Assembly (NCBI GenBank): GCA_030147065.1
Contig: JASLAP010000050.1
Span: 1-10,167, forward strand
Direction: 5' to 3'
From: Pseudonocardia sp.
GTDB taxonomy: Bacteria > Actinomycetota > Actinomycetes > Mycobacteriales > Pseudonocardiaceae
DNA: 10,167 nt
Below are positions 1 through 4,930 of the stretch, in pieces. Position 1 is the stretch's first letter, and every line of letters begins with the position of its first letter. The translations under genes were made by a program, and so were the position numbers. The notes under the pieces were generated by a model that did not search any database, was not told the DNA's origin, and worked only from the letters and a program-made list of their open reading frames with translations.

Positions 1-524
1 TTCATCGAGGTGTAGAGGATGACCAGCAGCCAGATGTTGTCCAGCATCCCGATCCCCTGGGCGATCAGGTAGACCGGCAGCAGGCCGGCCACCACCGGCA
101 GCATCTTGGTGGACAGGAAGAAGAACATCACGTCGGTCCACTTGCGGACCGGCCGGATGGACAGGGCGTAGGCCGCCGGGATCGCCAGCACCAGCACCAG
201 CGCCGTGGACACCACGCTCGCGGTGACCGAGTTGAGCAGCGGCGGCCACGGGCTGGCCCCGCCGCCGGAGCCGAAGAAGTTGGCGTACCCCTCCAGGCTC
301 AGCGGCGCGAACAGCGACGGCGGGTTGGTGGCCGCGTCGTTCTCGTTGTGGAACGAGGTCAGCAGCATCCACAGCACCGGGGCCACGAACAGCAGCCCGA
401 CGATCCAGGCCACCACCCCGAGCAGCATCCCGGTGCGGTTGCGCCGGGGCGGGGCGACCGCCAGCTCGGACGGGGTCGGAGTGGACCGCGGCGCGGGCTG
501 CGGCTTCTCGGCAGTGGCGGTCAT
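1..524 (-). CDS. Carbohydrate/polyol ABC transporter permease, second subunit (MalG/SmoG-like), 3' end cut off by window
   Basis: Inner-membrane subunit of a binding-protein-dependent sugar or sugar-alcohol importer. It would pair with the upstream permease to form the channel and would contact an ATPase not present in this window. The start ATG (524-522) has a strong GGAGGA Shine-Dalgarno six bases upstream, at 536-531. 174 codons are visible of the roughly 280-300 usual for the family. After a Pro/Ala-rich cytoplasmic tail (residues 1-30) come hydrophobic helices at about 33-56, 98-122, 131-155 and 163 onward. The stretch around residues 134-165 (FFFLSTKMLPVV, then LIAQGIGMLDNIW) resembles the SmoG/mannitol-sorbitol permease group; this is recognition from memory, not a search. 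The EAA loop that contacts the ATPase lies beyond the left edge. It is the third gene of the operon, 34 nt after the first permease. Family is clear; the polyol substrate is inferred. Confidence 0.9.
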   Translation of the reverse strand, partial: MTATAEKPQPAPRSTPTPSELAVAPPRRNRTGMLLGVVAWIVGLLFVAPVLWMLLTSFHNENDAATNPPSLFAPLSLEGYANFFGSGGGASPWPPLLNSVTASVVSTALVLVLAIPAAYALSIRPVRKWTDVMFFFLSTKMLPVVAGLLPVYLIAQGIGMLDNIWLLVILYTSM

Positions 525-558
525 GACTGCTCCTCCGCGGACGACAGCACCGGCATCA

Positions 559-1506
559 TCAGGCCCCCTCCTCGCGGAACAGCGACGACACCGTGCGCAG
601 GGCGAACATGGCGATCAGGATCGTGCCGATCACGACCACCACGCCCGCCGCGGAGGCCCGGCCGTAGTCCTGGGCGTTGTAGAAGGTCTGGTAGATCGTG
701 TACGGCAGGTTCGCGGTGCCCAGGGCACCGGAGGTGATGGTGAACACCGCGTCGAAGTTCTGCACGATGTAGATCGATCCGAGCAGCCCGCCCAGCTCCA
801 GGTACTGGCGCAGGTGCGGGAAGGTCATGTAGCGGAAGATCTGCCAGGTCGAGCAGCCGTCGATGCGGGCGGCCTCGATCACGTCGTGCGGCTTGCTCTG
901 CAGCCCGGCCAGGATGATCAGCATCATGAACGGCGTCCACTGCCAGACCAGCGCGGCGATGATCGAGCTCAGCGGCCAGGTCGAGATCCAGTCCGGCTGG
1001 ACGGCGTTCGCGCCGAACAGCCAGGTGAGCACGCCGTTGAACAGCCCGTACTCCGGGTTGTAGAGGGCGTGCTTCCAGACCAGCGCCGCGGCCACCGGCA
1101 CCACCAGGAACGGGGTGATCATCATCGTCCGGACGATGCCGCGGCCGAGGAACGCCCGGTCCAGCAGCAGCGCGATCAACAGCCCGAGCACCAGGCTGAT
1201 CAGCACCACCGACACGGTGAGCACGATCGTGGTGACGATCGCGTCGCGGGTGTTGACGTCGGTCAGCACCCGGGCGAAGTTGTCGAACCCGGCGAACGCG
1301 CGCTCGTCGGGGTAGTAGGCGTTCCAGTCCAGGAAGGAGATGATCAGCGTGCCGAGGAACGGCAGCTGGGTCACGATGATCAGGAAGATCAGCGCCGGCA
1401 GCAGCGGCGCGCGGCGCGACCAGTCACCGGCCCGGCGCAGCTTCTGACCACCGGCCTGCGGCCCACCCGCCGTGGTGTCCGAACGCGGTTCCAGCGCTGT
1501 GCTCAT
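559..1506 (-). CDS. Carbohydrate/polyol ABC transporter permease, first subunit (MalF/SmoF-like)
   Basis: Integral membrane subunit of the importer, 315 residues, full length for the family. After a hydrophilic N-terminus, membrane segments lie at about residues 33-58, 90-116, 126-147, 174-200, 236-258 and 287-309. The cytoplasmic EAA loop, which docks on the ABC ATPase, is visible at 211-230 (EAARIDGCSTWQIFRYMTFP) with the conserved Gly at 217. The C-terminal region, including FDAVFTITSG near 251-260 and NLPYTIYQTFY near 266-276, matches the SmoF/mannitol-sorbitol group as I know it. The ATG at 1506-1504 overlaps the TGA of the binding protein (shared ATGA). A GGGGAGGGGGAG ribosome site lies inside the end of that upstream gene, so translational coupling is likely. 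Function as a sugar permease is firm; the exact polyol is not. Confidence 0.94.
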   Translation of the reverse strand: MSTALEPRSDTTAGGPQAGGQKLRRAGDWSRRAPLLPALIFLIIVTQLPFLGTLIISFLDWNAYYPDERAFAGFDNFARVLTDVNTRDAIVTTIVLTVSVVLISLVLGLLIALLLDRAFLGRGIVRTMMITPFLVVPVAAALVWKHALYNPEYGLFNGVLTWLFGANAVQPDWISTWPLSSIIAALVWQWTPFMMLIILAGLQSKPHDVIEAARIDGCSTWQIFRYMTFPHLRQYLELGGLLGSIYIVQNFDAVFTITSGALGTANLPYTIYQTFYNAQDYGRASAAGVVVVIGTILIAMFALRTVSSLFREEGA

Positions 1507-2987
1507 GACTCCCCCTCCCCGGCCCGCTCGCGGCGCGCCTGGTAGCGCTCGGCCACGTCCTCGGCCAGTTGCTGACCGCGGGCCAGGGCCTCGTCCACCG
1601 TCTGCAGCCCGGCGATCGCCGAGCTGATCTCCAGCGACACCTGGGTGCCCAGGTCAGGGAACTCCGGGATGCCGACGAACTGGATGCCGATCGCCGGCCG
1701 CGGCTGCACGCCGGGGCTGCGCGGGTCGGCGGCCTCGATCGCGGCCCGGGTCTGCTCGGCGAACGCCCCCGCCTCGGCGAGGTAGTCCGGGTTCTCGTAG
1801 GTCGAGGCCCGCTTGCCGGCCGGCACGCTGGACCAGCCGACCTGCTCGCCGACCAGCTGCTCGTACTCCTTGCCGGAGGCCCAGGAGATGAACTCCCAGG
1901 CGGCGTCCTTCTTCTCGCTGGCCGCCTGGATGCCCCACGACCAGGCGTAGAGCCAGCCCGAGCTGTCGGTCTCCACCACCGGCGCGGGCGCGTAGCCGAT
2001 CCTGCCGCGGACCGGCGAGTCCTCCGCCTCCAGCGACCCGGCCGCCGACGTGGCGTCGTACCACATCGCCGAGTTGCCCTGGATGAGGTTGTTCAGGCAC
2101 TCGGTGAACCCGGCCTGCGACGCCCCGGTCTCGCCGTACTCGCGGACCAGGTCGACGTAGAACTGCACGGCCTCGCGGAACTCCGGCGCGTCCACCCGCG
2201 CCTGCCAGTCCTCGGTGAACCAGGTGCCGCCGAAGGTGTTGACCACGGTGGTCAGCGGGGCGAAGACCTGGCCCCAGCCGGGCTGACCGCGCAGGCAGAT
2301 CCCGGACATGCCGGGCTCGACGCCGTCGACCCGGGCGGCGATCTCGGCCACCTGCGGCCAGGTCGGGTTGGCCGGCATCTGGATGCCGGCGGCCTCCAGC
2401 ACGTCCCGGCGGTACATCAGGAACGACGACTCGCCGTAGAACGGCTCGCCGTAGATCTGCCCGTCGTCACCGGACAGCGACTGGGTCATCGGGTCCAGGA
2501 TGTCGTCCTGGTCGAAGTCGGGATCGGCCTCGATGTAGGGCGACAGCGGCGCGATCCAGCGGCTGCGGGCGTAGATCGGGATCTCGAAGTTGCTCAGCGA
2601 GGCGACGTCGTCCTGGCCGAAGGCGGAGTCGGCGGAGATGAACTCGTCCAGCGGCGCGAGCCAGCCGTTCTTCGAGTAGAACGGGACCTCGTAGTTCGAG
2701 ATCGACGCGACGTCGTACTGACCGGCCTGGCTGGAGAACTCCTGGCTGATCTTGTCGCGGACGTCGTTCTCGGGCAGCACGGTGTAGTTGACCGTGATCC
2801 CCGTCTCGGCGGTGAAGTGCTCCGCGGTCAGCCGCTGCAGGTCCACCATCTGCGGGTTGTTGACCATCAGCACGTTGATGCTCCGCGCGCCGCCGTCACC
2901 GCCCCCGCCGCCGCCCCAGCCCGCGCACGCCGTGCTGACCATCAGCACGCACGCGAGCAGCGCTCCCTTGACTCCGGCCCGCTTCAT
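1503..2987 (-). CDS. Extracellular solute-binding lipoprotein of a sugar/polyol ABC importer, with internal tandem duplication
   Basis: Captures the substrate outside the membrane and delivers it to the two permeases encoded just downstream. It has 494 residues. The N-terminus (MKRAGVKG, then a hydrophobic core at 9-18) ends in VSTAC with Cys21 as the likely lipidated residue; Ser at -3 makes this lipobox slightly atypical. A six-glycine linker follows (25-30). The mature body is a cluster B/family 1 sugar-binding fold: the first lobe starts near residue 37 (INVLMVNNPQM), and YGEPFYGESSFLMYR at 179-193 is typical of the SmoE/mannitol-sorbitol group. Residues 92-126 and 127-161 are two tandem copies of one motif, which helps explain a length above the roughly 440 residues of SmoE-like proteins. 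First gene of the operon; AAGGAG lies four bases before the ATG. It diverges from the SorC-family regulator across a shared control region. Role is secure; substrate is inferred. Confidence 0.93.
   Translation of the reverse strand: MKRAGVKGALLACVLMVSTACAGWGGGGGGDGGARSINVLMVNNPQMVDLQRLTAEHFTAETGITVNYTVLPENDVRDKISQEFSSQAGQYDVASISNYEVPFYSKNGWLAPLDEFISADSAFGQDDVASLSNFEIPIYARSRWIAPLSPYIEADPDFDQDDILDPMTQSLSGDDGQIYGEPFYGESSFLMYRRDVLEAAGIQMPANPTWPQVAEIAARVDGVEPGMSGICLRGQPGWGQVFAPLTTVVNTFGGTWFTEDWQARVDAPEFREAVQFYVDLVREYGETGASQAGFTECLNNLIQGNSAMWYDATSAAGSLEAEDSPVRGRIGYAPAPVVETDSSGWLYAWSWGIQAASEKKDAAWEFISWASGKEYEQLVGEQVGWSSVPAGKRASTYENPDYLAEAGAFAEQTRAAIEAADPRSPGVQPRPAIGIQFVGIPEFPDLGTQVSLEISSAIAGLQTVDEALARGQQLAEDVAERYQARRERAGEGES
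2505..2714 (-). repeat. Tandem 35-codon duplication inside the solute-binding protein gene
   Basis: Residues 92-126 (2714-2610) and 127-161 (2609-2505) of the binding protein align without gaps and share 19 of 35 residues. Shared landmarks are DVAS.SN.E.P.Y at the start, W.APL in the middle and AD..F.QD at the end. Each copy matches a segment that, as I recall, occurs once in SmoE-like proteins (YDV...NYE.P...K.GWL.PL). The nucleotide copies have diverged, so this is an old duplication or a recombination between related genes rather than an assembly stutter. Confidence 0.85.
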
Positions 2988-3009
2988 CGCGCTCCTTCCG
3001 GATCGGCGG

Positions 3010-3027
3010 GAGCGCTCAGATGAGCAG
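3010..3027. promoter_or_regulatory. Operator site 1 (transporter side), near-palindrome GCTCAGATGAGC
   Basis: GAGCGCTCAGATGAGCAG, with inverted half-sites GCTCA/TGAGC, differs at one base from a second copy at 3099-3116. The palindromic core is 3014-3025. It lies between the proposed minus-strand promoter and the binding-protein start, where a bound repressor would block the importer operon. SorC-family regulators usually bind such palindromes next to their own divergently transcribed targets, so the neighbouring regulator is the likely ligand (inference). Confidence 0.72.
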
Positions 3028-3045
3028 CGCCCCGATCACACGATC

Positions 3046-3074
3046 AGCCTGTGGCAACGGTCACCGCGAGTCAA
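3046..3074 (-). promoter_or_regulatory. Candidate promoter of the transporter operon
   Basis: Reading the minus strand, TTGACT (3074-3069) is followed after 17 bases by CAGGCT (3051-3046). This is a good -35 and a weak -10 with the A at position 2 and T at position 6 kept. Transcription would begin near 3039, giving a leader of about 52 nt with operator 1 roughly 14-25 bases into it. Actinobacterial -10 elements are hard to call by eye, so this is tentative. Confidence 0.4.
3050..3065. promoter_or_regulatory. Possible CRP/GlxR-like site (TGTGG-N6-TCACC)
   Basis: TGTGGCAACGGTCACC keeps 8 of the 10 fixed bases of the CRP-family consensus TGTGA-N6-TCACA. It lies in the middle of the divergent control region, about 40 bases upstream of the proposed plus-strand start, which suits an activator. 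It also overlaps the spacer of the proposed minus-strand promoter. One imperfect match in GC-rich DNA is weak evidence. Confidence 0.25.
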
Positions 3075-3081
3075 TGCGCTG

Positions 3082-3090
3082 TGCAAGAAT
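3082..3090 (+). promoter_or_regulatory. Candidate extended -10 promoter of the regulator gene
   Basis: TGC followed by AAGAAT (3085-3090) resembles an extended -10 element, TGn then a TATAAT-like hexamer with four of six matches. No convincing -35 lies upstream. Transcription would start near 3097, placing operator site 2 immediately downstream, which fits autoregulation. Tentative. Confidence 0.33.
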
Positions 3091-3098
3091 GGGCGATA

Positions 3099-3116
3099 GA
3101 GCGCTCATATGAGCAG
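3099..3116. promoter_or_regulatory. Operator site 2 (regulator side), perfect palindrome GCTCATATGAGC
   Basis: GAGCGCTCATATGAGCAG contains a perfect 12-bp palindrome at 3103-3114 and matches site 1 at 17 of 18 positions. The two centres are 89 bp apart. It ends at the Shine-Dalgarno AGGGGG (3115-3120) of the regulator gene, so binding here would repress the regulator's own transcription. An ATG inside the site (3109-3111) is out of frame with the regulator and is not its start. Confidence 0.75.
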
Positions 3117-3127
3117 GGGGTACGCGG

Positions 3128-4105
3128 GTGGTCACTGCAGCGGGCAATGCGCGGGGCCCCGCGCACCTGGTGCTCAGCGCCTCGGTGGCGCGGCGCTACT
3201 ACCTCGACGGCCGGTCCAAGGTGGAGATCGCCGAGGAGTTCGCGCTGAGCCGGTTCAAGGTCGCCCGGCTGCTGGAGGACGCCCGGACCAGCGGCCTGGT
3301 GCGGATCGAGATCGGCCACCCCGGGGTCATCGACGTGGAGCTGTCCTCGCAGCTCATGCGCACCCTCGGGCTGACCCACTGCGTGGTCACCGACACCCCC
3401 GACGACCACCCGGCGTCGCTGCGCGAGCACCTCGGCGCGGCCGCCGCCGAGCTGCTCACCGAGGTCGTCACCCCCGACGACGTGCTCGGGCTGTCCTGGG
3501 CCCGCTCGGTGAGCGCGATGGCCACCGCGCTGCAGGGGCTGGCCACCGTCCCGGTGGTGCAGCTGACCGGGGCGCTGGCCCGGCCGGGCGTGGACGACAG
3601 CTCGATCGAGCTGGTCCGCGAGGTGGCCCGGGTCTCCGGCGGCCCGGCCTACTTCTTCTACGCCCCGATGGCCGTGCCGGACGCGGCCACCGCCCGGGCG
3701 CTGCGCCGCCAGCCCGAGGTGGCCCGGGCGTTCTCCCGGATCGGGACGGTGACCATCGCGCTGGCCGGGGTGGGCGCCTGGGCGCCCGAGCAGTCCACCC
3801 TCTACGACGCCACCGGCGAGGCCGAGCGGGTCGCGCTGGCCGAGCGGGGGGTGTGCGCGGAGATCTCCGGGGTGCTGGTCGACGCGGCCGGCGAACCGGT
3901 CCGTTCCGCGCTGACCGACCGGATGATCGGGATCACCGCCGAGCAGATGCGCGCGGTGCGCGAGGTGATCGCCATCGTCTACGGCACGGCCAAGGTCGGG
4001 GCGGTGCTGGCCGCGGTGCGCGGCGGGCTGGTCGACAGCCTGGTCACGCACTCGACCCTGGCCACCGCGCTGATCGAGGCGGCGCAGGTCGAGGGGGTCC
4101 GGTGA
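3128..4105 (+). CDS. SorC/DeoR-like sugar-binding transcriptional regulator
   Basis: DNA-binding regulator of 325 residues, the usual size for the SorC family. The N-terminal helix-turn-helix spans about residues 12-60: ASVARRYYLDGRSKVEIAEE, then the recognition helix in LSRFKVARLLEDAR, then GLVRIEI. The sugar-phosphate-binding/oligomerisation domain follows from about 70, with VLGLSWARSV at 119-128, a G-rich loop near 214-216, YGTAKVGAVLAAVRGG at 285-300 and LVTHST at 305-310. His308 sits where many relatives have Asp. The start is GTG at 3128, seven bases after AGGGGG; no better in-frame start is visible. It diverges from the importer operon with twin palindromes between them, so it most likely controls that operon and itself in response to a phosphorylated substrate. 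The 3' end overlaps the next gene by GTGA. Confidence 0.92.
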   Translation: MVTAAGNARGPAHLVLSASVARRYYLDGRSKVEIAEEFALSRFKVARLLEDARTSGLVRIEIGHPGVIDVELSSQLMRTLGLTHCVVTDTPDDHPASLREHLGAAAAELLTEVVTPDDVLGLSWARSVSAMATALQGLATVPVVQLTGALARPGVDDSSIELVREVARVSGGPAYFFYAPMAVPDAATARALRRQPEVARAFSRIGTVTIALAGVGAWAPEQSTLYDATGEAERVALAERGVCAEISGVLVDAAGEPVRSALTDRMIGITAEQMRAVREVIAIVYGTAKVGAVLAAVRGGLVDSLVTHSTLATALIEAAQVEGVR

Positions 4106-4890
4106 GGGCGGCCGCCGAGGTGCCGCTGCACGGCGGCACGGCCAACCGCGGCCGGGTGCACCGGGTGGGCGACACCGTGCGCCGCCCGCTGCGGCCGACC
4201 AGCCTGGCCGTGCACGCGTTGTTGCGGCACCTGGAGGAGGTCGGTTTCGACGGTGCCCCGCGGGTGCTCGGCGTCGACGACACCGGTCGGGAGGTGCTCA
4301 GCTACGTGCCCGGCGAGGCGGTCACCGCGCCCGCTCCGGCCTGGGGGCTCACCGACGCGGCGCTGGCCAGCGTGGGCCGGCTGGTACGCCGTTTCCACGA
4401 GGCCGCGGCCTCCTTCGACCCCACGCCCTTCACCTGGCCGCACGCCGCCCCCGCCCCGTTCCGCGGGCCCGGGATGGCGCACAACGACCCCAACCTGGAC
4501 AACGTGGTGTTCCGCGACGGCCGGGCCGTCGCGCTGATCGACTTCGACCTGGCCGCCCCCGGTGCCGCGGTGTGGGACGTCGCCGCGGTCGCCCGGCTCT
4601 GGACCCCGCTGCGCGACCCGGCCGACACCGCCGACGGCCGCCGCCACCGCGAGCTGGCCCGGCTGCGGATGCTGGTGGACGCCTACGGCCTGGACGCGGC
4701 CGACCGCGCGCGGATGCTCACCGCGGTCCTGGACAACCACGAGTGGATGTGCGACATCGTCCGCGCCGGCGCCTCGGCCGGGGTGCCCGGCTTCGCCGAG
4801 TACTGGACCCCGGAGGCCGAGGCGCGCAACGCCCGGGCCCGGGACTGGCTGCGCGACAACGCCGCCGCCGTCGCCGCCGCGCTCGACTGA
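4102..4890 (+). CDS. APH-family phosphotransferase, substrate unknown
   Basis: Small-molecule kinase of the aminoglycoside/choline phosphotransferase fold, 262 residues. The catalytic loop HNDPNLDN is at 127-134, with Asp129 the expected base and Asn134 a metal ligand. The metal-binding IDFD is at 146-149 (Asp147). The N-terminal lobe reads GGTANRGRVHRVGDTVRRP at 11-29, where Arg occupies the region that holds the ATP-binding Lys in many relatives. Many actinobacterial proteins of this subfamily are annotated simply as phosphotransferase. Start GTG at 4102 overlaps the regulator's stop (GTGA), with GAGGGGG four bases upstream. The open frame continues upstream to 3109 only because the frame happens to be open across the regulator. 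Coupling to a sugar regulator favours a sugar or metabolite substrate over antibiotic resistance, but this is inference. Confidence 0.85.
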   Translation: MRAAAEVPLHGGTANRGRVHRVGDTVRRPLRPTSLAVHALLRHLEEVGFDGAPRVLGVDDTGREVLSYVPGEAVTAPAPAWGLTDAALASVGRLVRRFHEAAASFDPTPFTWPHAAPAPFRGPGMAHNDPNLDNVVFRDGRAVALIDFDLAAPGAAVWDVAAVARLWTPLRDPADTADGRRHRELARLRMLVDAYGLDAADRARMLTAVLDNHEWMCDIVRAGASAGVPGFAEYWTPEAEARNARARDWLRDNAAAVAAALD

Positions 4891-4895
4891 CCGTT

Positions 4896-4930
4896 CGGGT
4901 GGTCGGGCCGGGCCCGGCTCACCCCACCCG
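4896..4930. terminator. Compound hairpin between convergent genes, possible bidirectional terminator
   Basis: Outer arms CGGGTGG (4896-4902) and CCACCCG (4924-4930) can pair over seven bases. Between them is a perfect 12-bp palindrome, GCCGGGCCCGGC (4907-4918). It lies just after the phosphotransferase stop and overlaps the stop and last codons of the opposing sensor gene. There is no T-run on either side, so intrinsic termination is unproven. In DNA this GC-rich, short stems also occur by chance. Confidence 0.35.

Noticed and set aside
205..1545. A 446-codon plus-strand open frame antisense to the permeases
   Set aside because: Composition is that of an antisense shadow (Arg/Gly/His/Asp/Gln rich), and the minus strand encodes recognisable permeases with membrane helices and an EAA loop.
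2949..2951. Cys13 of the binding protein as the lipidated residue (LLAC)
   Set aside because: The motif is canonical, but only twelve residues would precede it, with almost no hydrophobic core. Cys21 after VSTA gives a signal peptide of plausible length.
1569..3023. A 484-codon plus-strand open frame antisense to the binding-protein gene
   Set aside because: Low-complexity Arg/Val/Leu/Gly/Asp composition with no motifs. The opposite strand encodes a convincing lipoprotein with a good ribosome site and operon structure.
3033..3046. Repeated GATCA motifs in the control region as another operator
   Set aside because: Two short direct copies with an imperfect inverted arrangement are too weak beside the 18-bp twin palindromes, and nothing links them to a regulator.
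3071..4051. A 326-codon minus-strand open frame antisense to the regulator
   Set aside because: Rich in Gly, His, Arg, Asp and Pro with no domain; it also runs through the divergent promoter region. The plus-strand SorC-family reading is far stronger.
3109..4101. Long upstream extension of the phosphotransferase reading frame starting at the ATG in operator site 2
   Set aside because: The extension overlaps the regulator gene in another frame and has shadow-like composition. The GTG at 4102 with GAGGGGG upstream gives a normal-length protein.
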